A stretch of DNA of 64,000 bases from Eustoma russellianum (taxonomy: Eukaryota; Streptophyta; Magnoliopsida; Gentianales; Gentianaceae). Positions 22,750-33,969 of the stretch are shown one piece after another (the first letter of the stretch is position 1; each line of letters starts with the position of its first letter). Under the pieces are notes generated by a model that made no database searches, had not been told where the DNA came from, and saw nothing but the letters and a program-made list of their open reading frames with translations. Both the position numbers and the translations under genes were made by a program. The DNA is taken from the NCBI GenBank assembly GCA_036186865.1, contig AP025055.1, positions 4,595,355 to 4,659,354 on the forward strand, read 5' to 3'.

Positions 22750-23140
22750 AACTTCAAGTCAAATATAAAACTGAAGCCTTTTGTTATAAATTCAAATACT
22801 TCTATAAAAACACAATTTTTGGTTGTTGATGATATTCATCACGGTGTTATATTAGGAACTCCATTTATCACGGCATATAATTTCAAACAACCGATATTTA
22901 AACCTTATCAAGGATCATCAAGTAGTGTTAACACCATATTAAATAAAAAAGAATTTAAACAAACTATAAAAGAACATTTATCTAGAAGATAAAAAATTTA
23001 GACAATAGTAATTCAGTTACTAATGAGGTTGTAGCTGATACACCTATTACATCAATTTCAGTCGCTAGTCGAACTAGGAATAAAATGGCCAGTGATAAAG
23101 AAACAATAAGCTCTAAAATAAATACATTAGAAGTCAAAAC
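22750..23140 (+). pseudogene. Pararetrovirus-like (caulimovirid-type) protease-region relic
   Basis: An 80-codon open segment (22750-22992) has a retropepsin C-terminal motif of the form V-I-L-G-T-P-F, preceded by a hydrophobic strand and a His-rich turn. This is reminiscent of the protease region of endogenous plant pararetroviruses. It ends in a stop codon. A weaker continuation in another frame follows to about 23140, with an Arg/Thr-rich stretch. The catalytic Asp upstream, reverse transcriptase and movement protein are not present. A Ty3/gypsy or other retroelement origin is possible. It is short, broken and cannot be expressed as a functional enzyme. Confidence 0.4.
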
Positions 23141-23147
23141 AGATTCT

Positions 23148-23178
23148 AATATATATATATATATCTATATATATATAT
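23148..23178. repeat. (AT)n microsatellite
   Basis: An AT dinucleotide run with one interruption (tct). Confidence 0.95.
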
Positions 23179-23532
23179 TAATGTGTATATACAATGTTTA
23201 CATCACATCATTATTGAATTTTATGTGAAAATAAACATATGAATGCAAACCAATAAGAAAAAGTAAAATGCCTAAATTCTCCTTTCTTTTGTCATCAACA
23301 TTATTTTTTATACTTTTACTTTATGATTTAACGATAAATTACAATAACGTTTTAAAAAATGAATTTAATTAAATAAAGCATAAAAGCAATGCACTTGAGG
23401 CGTTTTGGGCAACCATAAACATGAATATACGTGTCAACCTGTCATTGGGTATATGGCAAAAGTTCGTGTAGCACCCAATCTGAGTCTGCCTCGTCGACTA
23501 ATCGACATTGAAATCCTACATGCCGAGGTATA

Positions 23533-23563
23533 ATTGGTCCACGTCATCAAAAGATCCACGTCA
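23533..23563 (+). promoter_or_regulatory. Plant unfolded-protein-response element (P-UPRE / ERSE-II) plus second CCACGTCA
   Basis: ATTGGTCCACGTCATC at 23533-23548 is, base for base, the plant UPR element as I recall it from ER chaperone promoters. It contains ERSE-II (ATTGG-N-CCACG). A second CCACGTCA follows at 23556-23563. They lie about 58-73 bp upstream of the TATA box and about 121-151 bp upstream of the calreticulin ATG. The known regulators are bZIP factors (bZIP60/bZIP28 with NF-Y). Induction of this gene by ER stress is inferred. Confidence 0.85.
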
Positions 23564-23605
23564 GACTCCAGAGGGAAGGTTAAACCCAAAGCATCCCTCC
23601 TCCGA

Positions 23606-23613
23606 TATAAAAT
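23606..23613 (+). promoter_or_regulatory. TATA box of calreticulin gene
   Basis: TATAAAAT about 75 bp upstream of the ATG at 23684. Transcription would begin around 23636-23642, giving a leader of roughly 45 nt. Confidence 0.7.
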
Positions 23614-23683
23614 CTCTCCCATTTCTGTTGAGTGCAGTCGTTTCTCACTTCGAGTCGAAGCGATTTGCTACACGCAGAGAAGT

Positions 23684-26600
23684 ATGAGGATCCCTAAATT
23701 ATCTATATTCATTGCTCTAGGTCTTCTTTCTGCTCTAGCTTCCGCCGAAATCTTCTTCGAAGAGCGTTTTGAAGGTGATTTTTTATTTTGTCGTTGTCTA
23801 GTTTGACTATTCGAATTGTACTTGATGTTGCTTTTGATCGGAAGTCGAAAATGGGGAAACTTCTATTTTATTTTGATGTTTGAGACTATGTGCACTTGCT
23901 TTATGCGAATCAGGTTTTTGATTTTTGTTTTATATGCCGATGTCGCTTTCTCGATTGAATGCTTTGTTGTTGAGTTGAATCCATTGAAGAATCGGGACTT
24001 CCTTTTCCCGAAGATCTGTTTCTCCTGTTAATTTGTAGTGATTAATGAGAAGTGATTTCTGGAGTTTCCTTATGACAGAAGTCGTGTATCAATTGTGTTT
24101 TTGATAGTCTGCTAGTGGATATTACTAATGATTTAGATACAAGGTGCAAGTTCTATGTCAATGTGCACGAAGTAGAAGAGGTTTCGATCTGGAAGACTGA
24201 CTGGATCAATTTTGTTTGGTTATATGCATAAATTTGATGGATTAGGTGTTCAGTTGTGAGAAATGTGGTCTGATCTGATTTAGGGATGGTCAACGTTGAT
24301 TGTGACATGTCGTAATGAATTTGCACTAGATTGCGATGCGGATCTCATTTTGATAAGAAGTCATAACCTTGTTCTCTGCAGTAGACTTACGACACTCCGT
24401 GCATTATTCGACTTAGTTGATGAATGTTTCTTTGTGATTCGTCCTGTGCTTGTTTTGTTTTCTGTATTTCTTTTGTTTAAGGCTAATTTATTTTGTGGGT
24501 TCAAAAGCATCGTGAACATTCTTTTAGACTTAGTACCTATTAAAAAAATAGGAAGAAGTGGTGCTAACGCAAAACTGGAGACTGTATTATTTTAATTTGA
24601 CAAAAAGCTACTGATATTTCAACGGAAAGGGGAAATGTACTTTCTTGGAAAATGGAACTATTGTGCGCCCCTTGTATCACTCTGTTCTTATCTTTTGGAA
24701 GTAATGTTCTGTACTTTGACATTCAGATGGATGGGAGAATAGGTGGGTAAAGTCTGACTGGAAAAAAGAAGATAACACAGCTGGAGAGTGGAATTACACG
24801 GCTGGTAAATGGCATGGAGATCCTAACGACAAAGGTAAGACTAGATTTCGTTTACCATTTTTAAATCACATATCTTCAGTGCATTCATGTATTTCGTAGT
24901 TTTTTTTACTGATAGATGGTCAATGGTATGTTGCAGGTATTCAAACCAGTGAAGATTACAGGTTTTATGCAATCTCTGCTCAGTTCCCTGAGTTCAGCAA
25001 CAGGGGCAAAACCTTGGTCTTCCAATTCAACGTTAAGCACGAACAGAAGCTTGACTGTGGTGGTGGATACATGAAGTTGCTAAGTGGTGATGTTGATCAA
25101 AAGAAATTTGGGGGTGACACTCCTTACAGGTATTTAAGTTCTCATATCTGTTTTTTCTCCTGTTGAGTTGTTATCGTTTACTGATTGGTGGTTTTGTGCT
25201 GCAGTATTATGTTTGGTCCGGATATTTGTGGTTACAGCACCAAGAAAGTTCATGCGATTCTCACCTACAACAACACTAATCACTTGATCAAGAAGGACGT
25301 GCCTTGTGAAACAGACCAACTTACACATGTGTATACATTTATTCTTCGCCCTGATGCTACTTACAGCATCCTTATTGATAATGTTGAGAAGCAGACTGGT
25401 AGTTTATACTCTGATTGGGATCTTCTGCCAGCAAAGAAAATCAAAGATCCAGAGGCCAAGAAGGTAATTTCTCCTTCTCTGTGTTAGTTTCCATAATTTT
25501 TTGATTGTTTATCCTTGTTGCTTTTTTATTATGCTAAAACTTTCTTGATTGAACTCTTTATGACAGCCTGAAGATTGGGATGATAAGGAGTTCATTCCTG
25601 ATCCTGAGGACAAGAAACCTGAGGTGAAATAGCTCCTCATTCTGTTTTATCTTTATGCTTTGAGTCTAATATGGTTGATGTTTTCCTTTTGTAAGTAAAG
25701 TTCATTGCCTATGATATCTCAAGGTTTCTGTTTCTTTTAGGGTTATGATGACATCCCGAAGGAGATCCCAGATCCTGATGCTAAGAAGGTAATAACCGAG
25801 TTGATATTCTTCCAACCTTTTCCTTGATACATTCTGTTTCCTACACTTAACTTTGTAATGTCTCCTAATTTTAGCCTGAAGACTGGGATGATGAGGAGGA
25901 TGGTGAGTGGACTGCCCCAACAATTCCCAACCCTGAATATAAGGGCCCATGGAAGGCAAAGGTTTGTGTACCTTGACATTATTATTTAGACTTAGATCCT
26001 TGAAAATATTTCTTCTAACAGTCTCTTTCCTGTTCCAGAAAATAAAGAACCCTAACTTCAAGGGAAAATGGAAGGCCCCGTTGATTGACAACCCCGGTTT
26101 GTGGACTTCTCTGTACATATCTCGTTATAACCACGAAATACAAAACTTCACTAATGTTTGATACCTTAACTTCTACAGACTTCAAGGATGATCCTGATCT
26201 GTATGTTTTCCCACACTTGAAGTATGTAGGAATTGAATTGTGGCAGGTAAAGTTTTCTTCTTGTATACAGGAGATTGCCTGGTTGATGATTATATGCCAC
26301 TGATGCTACATATATTTTCTTCAGGTGAAATCTGGCACCCTCTTTGACAACATATTGGTCGCTGATGATCCTGAGTATGCAAAGAAGCTGGCCGAAGAAA
26401 CATGGGGTAAACACAAAGATGTAAGTATTTCTTTTAATAAACTATTTAAATCTTAAGGCGGGAAAATGTTTTTAGATTAAAGAAGGAGACAAATTACACT
26501 GACTGCTAATAATGCAGGCTGAAAAGGCTGCATTCGAGGAGGCAGAAAAAAAGAAAGAGGAGGAGGTACATTTTTTTTCCCTCACTGGCATGAATTTTAT

Positions 26601-27073
26601 TTCCTATATTCTCTATTACAATATACTTGAAATTTGGTCTCCTGTGTTGGTAGAGCTTATAGCGAACACATAGATATACGCTGTTAAGCACATGCTGGTG
26701 GTATCTTGTTGATTATATGTCAATTGCGCGTTATGTATAATCACTATTTATAAATTGTACTTGGCATTTTTCCAGGATTCCAAGGATGAACCAGCTGATT
26801 CAGATGTAAGTTTTTTTCCCCAGCACCAATATGTTGCTCATACAGTGAAATTATGTATTTCATTGTCTAATAAGAATCTTTTTCTTTGGCAGGCTGAGGA
26901 TGATGACGAGGACGCTGACGAGCCAGAAGCTGATGATGCTGCAACCAAGGAAGACGATGTGAAAGTGAGCACCTTGTTGATCCTTTGGCACCATGTTCAA
27001 TCTCACTGCGCTCAATTTCAAGTTCAGTTGTTAAATTTCTGTACCTTTTCTTTCTTTGCAGGATGAGCTGTGA
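23684..27073 (+). CDS. CRT: Calreticulin (ER calcium-binding chaperone)
   Basis: Lectin chaperone and calcium store of the ER lumen. Fourteen exons: 23684-23774, 24727-24834, 24937-25129, 25205-25463, 25567-25623, 25741-25788, 25875-25961, 26039-26096, 26179-26246, 26325-26420, 26518-26565, 26776-26805, 26893-26964, 27062-27073. Joined, they give 408 aa and a stop. A signal peptide of about 21 residues ends ...ALASA. N53 lies in an NYT glycosylation site. Calreticulin signatures KHEQKLDCGGGYMKLL (exon 3) and IMFGPDICG (133-140) are present. The P-domain has three DP-x-KKPEDWDD-type repeats and GxW repeats. An acidic C-terminal tail ends in KDEL. Length and tail fit the plant CRT1/CRT2 group. 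KDEL rather than the more common plant HDEL is a minor oddity. Start choice rests on the signal peptide. It appears intact. Confidence 0.96.
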
Positions 27074-27984
27074 GGAGCCTCCGCGGGAATGATGTCTTAG
27101 ACTTAGCTTGTCGATCCCAGCATGCCTTGTGGTAACTGAGATCAATTTTTTTTTTTTCCTGCTTCAATCGTTTGACAGTAGCTTCACCTTGTAGGAAAGG
27201 AACATAGGCTGCAAAAACTTTATACCGTTGCCTCGTTTTATTTTCGTCTGGCTTGGCTTTCAGGACTGGAAGAAACACTTGACTCTGCTAATTTAGATCT
27301 CTATGAGTAGCCCGAAATTGCAGAAAATTGAATATCATGTCGCATTAAGTTTGTTTTTGTTTCTGCAGTATTATGAGGTGACAAAATTGGATTTGATTTT
27401 CAGTTTGTTGTGTGTTCTCTCTAAACTGAGCCTTTCGACCTTCAGTTTTGTTGCGAGACATTTGTCATAAAGCATCAACTTTCTAATATGTTTGGTTTAG
27501 CTCAAGTCCTAATCCATCCCTCTCTTCAAATGTCTTCTTGATTTTAAAACTTTTAACTTAATGCTTGGGAATTTAATTTTTTAAAAGACTTTCAAGCACT
27601 TATCTATCACTTTAAATGTGTGATTTTCAGAATCCTTTGACATACCGATTCGGATTTTAAATACCAGAAGCAAAATTTCAAAATCCTTTTAACTGTGTGA
27701 TTTTCAGAATCCGTCTCATATTAGTACACAAAAAGTTGCAAAGTATCTTGTTATCTATGAAATGGAATTGTGTCACCATCTAATGTATATTGGGTATGGA
27801 TAAATATTTTTTTTCCGCTTATTGCATTTCTATATGTGCTTGGTCCAAACAATTCAAATTTTGTAAAGTATCCACTATTTGATGAATTCGTTTAGCTTTG
27901 TTCACTCCAACATGCACTCCGGCTATGCTAAACTTTGCACTTGTGAGTAATCGATTAACCTTTATGAGATTTATGCTAAACTTT
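27074..27984 (+). other. Calreticulin 3' flank and spacer
   Basis: The 3' untranslated region is followed by AT-rich spacer. A short direct repeat 'tgtgattttcagaatcc' occurs near 27618 and 27696. No gene recognised. Confidence 0.5.
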
Positions 27985-28122
27985 GCACTAGTAAAGTTAC
28001 CGCTTGGTAACTTTGATGTCGTGTTCAAATCGCAAAAACTTCTTATATAAAGTATTAAGGTAAGGCTGTCAAGCGATCCGTCTTTTCTTCGGATTCTACG
28101 CAAACGAGCCTAATGCACCACC
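27985..28122 (+). mobile_element. Degenerate Au-type SINE, plus strand
   Basis: It aligns by eye along the Au consensus: 'CTAGTAAAGTTACCGCTTGG', a decayed B-box region 'GTGTTCAAATCG', 'GGTAAGGCTGTC', then 'CGGATTCTACGCAAACGAGC' and a final 'CTAATGCACC'. It is the only plus-strand copy of this family in the window. Strongly diverged. Confidence 0.6.
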
Positions 28123-28636
28123 AAAATTTTGAATTCAAGAGATGACATTGATCTGATACAATGGCCTTTTCTATTCATGCTGAAGTTTTTTCTTTTTCTC
28201 TTTCTAAATAACTTTTTTTTAGGCTGCCACATTCCGCACATCTTCCACCAAATTGCTTCGAAACTCCCCCCTCCCCCCGCCGCGCACCGCGGGCACCCCC
28301 ACCCCCACCTTCTCTTCCAATTCAAACGCGTGGTTGTATCAATGTTTGATCTTTTTCTTTTTCTCTTTTCATTTGGTGACGAGAAAGTCAACATTTTCCC
28401 CTGAGACGAATTTTGTATGTCCACACAAAAACTACAGGATAAAAGGTAAATTGTAATATATGCTTTAATTGACAAAAGCAATACAAGAAAACACATAATA
28501 TTCGAAATGCCAACTTAATGAAAAGGACACTTTGACTGAATATTCTGCTCATCACTAGTTAACTTAATCATGTTTTTTCTTCTTTTTTCCCCACTTCTAC
28601 GTTTGGTGAGTTTGTAATTAGAAGTAAGAAGGGAAA
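28123..28636. other. Spacer with C-rich and pyrimidine-rich tracts
   Basis: Poly-T/C stretches (28180-28320) with a run of CCCCC motifs. No support for a gene. Confidence 0.5.
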
Positions 28637-28800
28637 GAGGTGAACCGCCACGGCATCACCCCATTCCCACTTTGCAGTATATGCAACCACGGGGAAGAGT
28701 CTACATTACATGCAATCAGAGATTGCTCCTGGATTAGACATGCATGGCGGATTTTAGTCCTACAGAGCAGGCAACAGATGTTCTTTTGCAAAAGATGTTC
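28637..28800 (+). pseudogene. LINE (non-LTR) fragment, zf-RVT region
   Basis: A short frame contains RHGITPFPLCSICNHGEEST followed by LHAIRDCSWIRHAW. This matches the C-x2-C ... H ... C zinc-binding region that follows reverse transcriptase in plant L1-type LINEs. The reverse transcriptase and RNase H parts are absent. It is a dead fragment. Confidence 0.7.
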
Positions 28801-28999
28801 TTTAGCATGCAGAAACCATCAGAATAGATTGATTTTATTCTAAAGAGACAGGAAAGGGAAGAGAGTACTTACCTCGCTTGAGGTTGTTCAAAATGATTTT
28901 CAATAGTCTGCTAAAGTTTTTAGCAAGAAGATTATTGATCAAAGAAGTGTTGTTTAACGTGGTTAAACAACAAGTCTAACAAGATTAGTTGGATCCGTC

Positions 29000-29119
29000 A
29001 GTCGATGACTATTCATAGCTATTACTTTGACACCAAAGAAGAGTTCGACCCAATGCTTTATTTCTGTCTTAGTTGATCCCGATTCGACATTAGAAGTATA
29101 TTGATTTTTTTCCCAATAG
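29000..29119 (-). pseudogene. rpl23: Plastid rpl23 fragment in nuclear DNA
   Basis: On the minus strand the segment encodes the middle of chloroplast ribosomal protein L23: NQYTSNVESGSTKTEIKHWV continuing to ELFFGVKVIAMNSHRL. It is bounded by unrelated sequence after HRL and by psbB sequence at 29119/29120. An extra AAA adds a lysine after LLGK. A nuclear plastid insert; not expressed as a ribosomal protein. Confidence 0.88.
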
Positions 29120-29250
29120 CGTTGGGCATATTAGCAGGTTTATTCCATTTGAGTGTCCGCCCGCCACAATGTTTATACAAAGGATTGCGTATGGGAAATA
29201 TTGAAACCGTACTTTCCAGCAGTATAGCTGCTGTCTTTTTTGCCTTCTTA
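29120..29250 (+). pseudogene. psbB: Plastid psbB (CP47) fragment in nuclear DNA
   Basis: The plus strand encodes part of photosystem II CP47: LGILAGLFHLSVRPPQ, then LYKGLRMGNIETVLSSSIAA and VFFA. Arg has changed to Cys in the RPPQ-C-LYKG stretch. Similarity ends abruptly after VFFA. It directly joins an inverted rpl23 piece. The two genes are not adjacent in ordinary plastomes, so the insert is rearranged. Confidence 0.9.
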
Positions 29251-29601
29251 GTCCGTTCTTGGAAGAATCGGGGCGTAATCTTTATGCTCCGCTTAATGGA
29301 TAATCATTTGCTACCAATGGAGAATTGCTTCTCATCTTACAACATATGTCGAGAAGGCCTACGTTGATTGTGTACGAACAAAATACGAGTCCAAAGACAG
29401 AGTAAGAAAGAGTTTACCTGCGTTCATACAGAGGGTCTAATGAAGTTATTCATTGTTATCTTCTTCATATTTTTCATATTCTTTGTATCATATTTGAGAG
29501 TCATTTGATTTCTTATTAACAAAGAGGTCTTTTGGAGATGTGTGATTCCTCTAAACACGCATCAAACCCTGCTCCTTGACGTGTGTGAATGTCCAACTCA
29601 C

Positions 29602-29988
29602 CATCACGGCGTACATAAATTTCTGGTATGCTTCTGACTTCACCGTTGATACTATCATTGTAGACTCTGGTTTTAATGCCACCCTCAACATATACTGACG
29701 AGCTGGGAAATTTTCTAACATGAGAAAGAAATTCACAACGAAAAAAAGAAAGAAATGCATCAGATCTTTGACACATACTTTTTGACAATTTGTTTAACAG
29801 CATAAGCTCCTAGTGATTTATTGTGAGCTGCAATGGCGATGGCCTGAGCCGGTGTTGATAAATCCTTGTTATTAGAAAGTCTCTGATCAAACATACCCCC
29901 AGTTCCAACAGTGAAAATTGTTACAGTTCGACCATTTCTTGAGATCATATGCAAATGGTGCCTGCCCAACTTTGCTAGAGATAATTGC
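29602..29988 (-). pseudogene. MTSSB: Mitochondrial single-stranded DNA-binding protein, exons 2-3 (broken)
   Basis: Minus-strand exon 29988-29779 starts after an AG acceptor with AIISSKVGQAP and contains RNGRTVTIFTVGTGGMFDQR and LGAYAVKQIVKK. Exon 29702-29602 encodes SSVYVEGGIKTRVYND and GEVRSIPEIYVRRDG, with a GTGAGT donor. Together these match the OB-fold of plant mtSSB (Arabidopsis At4g11060 type), which coats single-stranded mitochondrial DNA. A one-base shift lies between VGQAP and RNGRT. The conserved WHR of the AQWHRIAVHN region is changed. The last exon was not found. The upstream exon is 10.8 kb away at 40761-40905, beyond nested retroelements. Confidence 0.85.
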
Positions 29989-30237
29989 CTACGATGCAAC
30001 CAAGTAAAGAAAAAAGGAAAATGAGAAAAGCTAGTTTTGTCAATCTACAAGAGAACATATGTGGAAACAATCACAAACAATTAGACTTAAAATCAGTAGA
30101 CATTATCAGAAACAAACAAGGTACTCGGAAGTGAAAAATACTGCCATAACACAATGAAAAAAAGATCTTAATATCATCCCAAACATTAGAAGTAGAGCTC
30201 AAAGCAGCAAAAGATTGAAGGCTTATGCTCCTAGTAA
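29989..30237 (-). other. Intron remnant of mtSSB pseudogene (3' part)
   Basis: Non-coding sequence between the exon 2 acceptor at 29989-29990 and the copia target site at 30238. No other feature. Confidence 0.6.
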
Positions 30238-30242
30238 ATAAG

Positions 30243-30332
30243 TGTTGATTTTTTAACTAAATTTTGTACCACATAGTGTAGATATGAAATTGGAGGAGAG
30301 TTTAAAAGTTATAAATAAACTCCTCCTCCTCG
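30243..30332 (+). mobile_element. 5' LTR remnant of interrupted copia
   Basis: The first ~90 bp match the start of the 3' LTR at 39828 (gtaccacatagtgtagatat then ggaggagagttt). Similarity stops at about 30332 and gag sequence follows almost at once. About 310 bp of LTR, the primer binding site and the leader are deleted. Confidence 0.85.
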
Positions 30333-30344
30333 TCATCATGGTCA

Positions 30345-31080
30345 AGGTTCCCAGTTTCTAGTTTGAAATTGGCAGTGGAAATATTTGATGGCACTGACCA
30401 TTTCAGCATGTGGCAAGGAGAGGTCTTGGACTCTCTTTTCCAACAGAGTCTTGATATTGCTATTGAAGAAAAGAAACCAAAACAGGTAGAGGATAAAGAC
30501 TGGAGTATCAAGAAGTATGCCTTCAAGAGTGAAACTTTTGCACACAAATTGTGGAAAGCATTGGAGGACAAGTTTCTGAAAAAGAGTGGTCAGAACAAGC
30601 TCCTTATGAAGAAAAGACTGTTCTGGATTGATTACCAACCAGGTACTACTATGAATGAACACATCAATATGTTTAATCAACTAGTAGCAGACCTGCTGAA
30701 TTTAGATGTGAAATTTGAGGATGATGATCTAGCATTGATGCAGTTGTCGTCTCATCCTGATGAATTTGAACATTTGGAAACTCCATTACTTTATGGGAAA
30801 GAGAATATGTCGTTAGATGTTGTGTGTTCTGTTTTGTATAGGCATGAATTGAGAAAGCAGGATAAGATGAAAAACAAATCAATGACACAGAAGAAGCATT
30901 GGTGGTAAGAGGCCGTCAGTAAAGCCAGACAAAAGGGAGAAGAGGAAGATCTAAGTCCAAAGGTCGAGTCGTTGCCAAAGACGAGTGTGCTTTCTGTCAT
31001 GAGAAAGGACACTGGAAGAAAGACTGTCCAAAGCCGAAAAAGAAAGGAAGACTCTGCAAGATGCAAATGTTGCGGAATAC
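30345..31080 (+). pseudogene. Copia gag remnant with zinc knuckle
   Basis: Gag features are VEIFDGTDHFSMWQGEVLD, KLWKALEDKFLKKSGQNKLL and the UBN2-type region to 30908, where the frame closes. In a shifted frame a CCHC knuckle CAFCHEKGHWKKDC follows (30986-31027), then a Lys-rich tail. A short internal deletion after DWSIKKYAF is likely, as gag normally continues with a conserved stretch there. Confidence 0.85.
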
Positions 31081-31129
31081 AAAAGTGATGCAGAATCAGA
31101 TATCTCTTTAATTGTCTCGCCTTCAGTAT

Positions 31130-32405
31130 TATCATATCCAGATGAGTGGATATTGGATTCAGGTTGTACCTATCATATGTGTCCTATTCGGTAATTTTTC
31201 TTTGAATTCTAGAAACTTGTTGGTGAGGTTGTTTACATGGGTAATGATAATCCATGTAAAACAACCGGGATAGGTTCAATCAATCTACGAAATCATGATA
31301 GATCCACCAGAATTTTACGGGATGTGCAGTACGTGTCGAAGTTGAAGAAGAATCGCTCTTATTGGGGGCCTTAGAATCTAAAGGTTTAGTTGTGACTATG
31401 CGAAATGGAGTTCTTAAAGAAACTTCAGGAGCACTGGTGATGTTTAAAGGTGTGCGGAAGAACAATCTGTACTACTACCAAGGTAATACAGTGGTGGGGA
31501 CAGTAGCGGCAGAAACTTATAGCACAAAGAAGGATGTTGAGGCAATGAAGCTGTGACATATGAGGTTGGGACATGCTGGAGGAAAGTCCTTGCAAATTAT
31601 TGCCAAGCAAGGATTTTCAAAAGGTATAAAAGCTTGCAAACTTGAATTTTGTAAGCATCGTGTTTTGGAAAAACAACGAAGAGTGAAATTTGACACCACA
31701 ATTCATAATACCAAGGGTATTCTGGATTATGTGCATTCGGATATGGCGGGACCTGCCAAGACTCCATCCATTAGAGGTATGCATTATTTTGTCACTTTTG
31801 TTGATGATTTTTCAAGGAGAGTTTGGGGGTATACAATGAAGAACAGAGATGATGTGCTTGGCATTTTGCTTAAGTGGAAAACACAAGTTGAAAACCAAAC
31901 AGGAAGGAAGATTAAGGTTCTCTGAACAAATAATAGAGGATAATACAAGAGTGATCCATTCCTGAATGTATGCCAAGACTGCGGCATAGTTCGACACTTC
32001 ACTGTTCAAAAGACGTCGCAGTATAATGGCATGTCAAAACGTATAAACAAAACACTTGTGGAGAAAGTTCGTTGTATGCTGTCTAATGATGGGTTAGACA
32101 AAAAATTTTGGGCTGAGGCTGTGACGTACGCTCAACATCTCGTCAATCGTCTGCCATCATCTGCTATAGATGGCAAAACTCTGTTAGAGGTATGGTCTGG
32201 AAAACCTGCGACGGATTATGATTCTTTGCATGTTTTTGGTTCTATTGCACATTATCATGTGATTGAATCAAAGTTAGATCCACGGGCAAAGAAGGCTTTT
32301 TTCATGGGCTTCAATCTTGAAGTGAAAAGATACCATTTATGGTGTCTGGAGGCAAAGAAGATGATTATCAGCAGGGATACTACCTTTGATGAATCTGCAT
32401 GTTGA
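31130..32405 (+). pseudogene. Copia protease-integrase remnant
   Basis: A protease active-site motif WILDSGCTYHM lies at 31147-31180. The pre-integrase motif L-W-H-x-R-L-G-H reads with a stop in place of Trp (31556-31558). The integrase core HSDMAGPAKTPSIRGMHYFV runs from about 31736 and ends in a stop at 31923. A later frame has EKVRCMLSNDGLDKKFWAEA and YHVIESKLDPRAKKAFFMGF. Several frame breaks; not functional. Confidence 0.85.
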
Positions 32406-32559
32406 ACAAGGTAAATCAAGAAGGAGCTAATAGTACTCCGCAGCAGGGGGTGTACTCCGAAAAAGGAAGAGTTTGAGTAAAGAATGATGATCCCAGCACG
32501 AAGCACCACGAGTGACTCTTCTATGGCAGAAGAAGAGTTAGATGATGAAGAGGTTTCTA

Positions 32560-33969
32560 CCTAAGAACCTCAACAGTAATTGGCGTCAATTGTAGTTAGA
32601 AGGCAAAGACGAGAAAGTCAAAAGGCTACTCGTTTTGCTGACATGGTAGCCTATGCACTTTCAGTTGTTGATGACATTCTATCCACATATCCAGAAGCTA
32701 TTCTAAGCTCACAGAGGGGAAGCTGGGCAGGTGCAATAGAAGAAGAAATGCAATCTCGTAAGAAGAACAAGATGTGGAAGCTGACACAATTATCAGAAGA
32801 TAAGAAGGCAATTGAGTGCAAATGAGTATTTGCAAAGAAAGAAGAATTTCCTCATAAAGAAGATGTTTGCTACAAGGCAAGGTTGGTGGCTAAAGGCTTT
32901 GCTCAAAGGAAAAGAATTGATTATAATGAGGTATTTTCTCCAGTTGTTAAAATATTCCTCAATCAGAATTTTGTTAGCCTTAGTAGCACAGTTGAATTTA
33001 GAGCTAGCTCAACTCGATGTGAAAACCGCGTTCTTGCACGGTTATTTAAAAGAGGAAATCTACATAACTCAGATACAAGGTTGCTGGTAAAGAAGATTGG
33101 GTTTGTAAACTTAGCAAATCATTGTATGGACTGAAAAAATCTCCGAGACAATGGTACAAACGATTTGATAAGTTCATGAAGGGTTAGTAGTACAAGAGGA
33201 GCAAATACGATCATTGTGTGTATTTGTGCAGACTTCAAGATGGTTCCTACATCTACTTACTCTTATATGTTGATGACATGCTGATAGCAGCAAAGAGCCA
33301 AGCAGATATTGACAAGTTGAAGGCTCAATTGAGTAAAGAGTTTGAGACGAAAGATTTGGAGGAAGCCAAGAAGATTCTCGGTATGGAGATAAGTAGAGAC
33401 AGAGAGAGGGGTAAACTTTGGCTATCACAGAAGCAATATTTGCAGAAGGTACTACAACGGTTTGGTATGCACGAAGATACAAAATTTGTAAGTACCCCAC
33501 TTCTCCTCATTCGAAATTGAGTAGCTGTTTGTCTCCAACTACTGATGAAGAACGAGAATACAAGGCGAAAGTCCGTATGCGAATGCAGTTGAAAGCTTGA
33601 TGTATGCAATGGTGTGTACGAGACCAGATATTTCACAGTCTGTTAGTGTTGTTAGTAGGTACATGCATAATCCAGGTATGGGTCATTGGCAAGCTGTGAA
33701 ATGGTTTTCTCGGTACCTCCAAAATACTGTAGATGTTGGATTAACATTCGAGCAAGAGGAATCACTTGGTCAATGGATAATTGGATATTGTGATTCTGAT
33801 TATGGAGGAGATTTGGATAAGCGACGATCTACAACTAGCTATTTGTTCACTTTGGCAAAAGCGTCAGTTAGTTGGAAGTCTACTTTGTAGTCAATGGTGG
33901 CTTTGTCTACAACAGAGACAGAGTATATGGGGATTACAGAGGCTGTGAAGGAAGCAATTTGGCTTTATG
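32560..33969 (+). pseudogene. Copia reverse transcriptase-RNase H remnant, first part
   Basis: RT segments in shifting frames: AIEEEMQSRKKNKMWKL (about 32740), ARLVAKGFAQRKRIDYNE (about 32880), AQLDVKTAFLHGYLKEEIY (about 33010) and the catalytic YLLLYVDDMLIAAK (about 33258). RNase H follows with MMYAMVCTRPDISQSV (33597) and YCDSDYGGDLDKRRSTTSY (about 33790). It breaks at AIWLY where the gypsy element enters. Confidence 0.88.

Noticed and set aside
28110..28496. Minus-strand 128-codon frame
   Set aside because: Low-complexity Lys/Arg and Gly runs from pyrimidine-rich spacer, no domain and no splice context.
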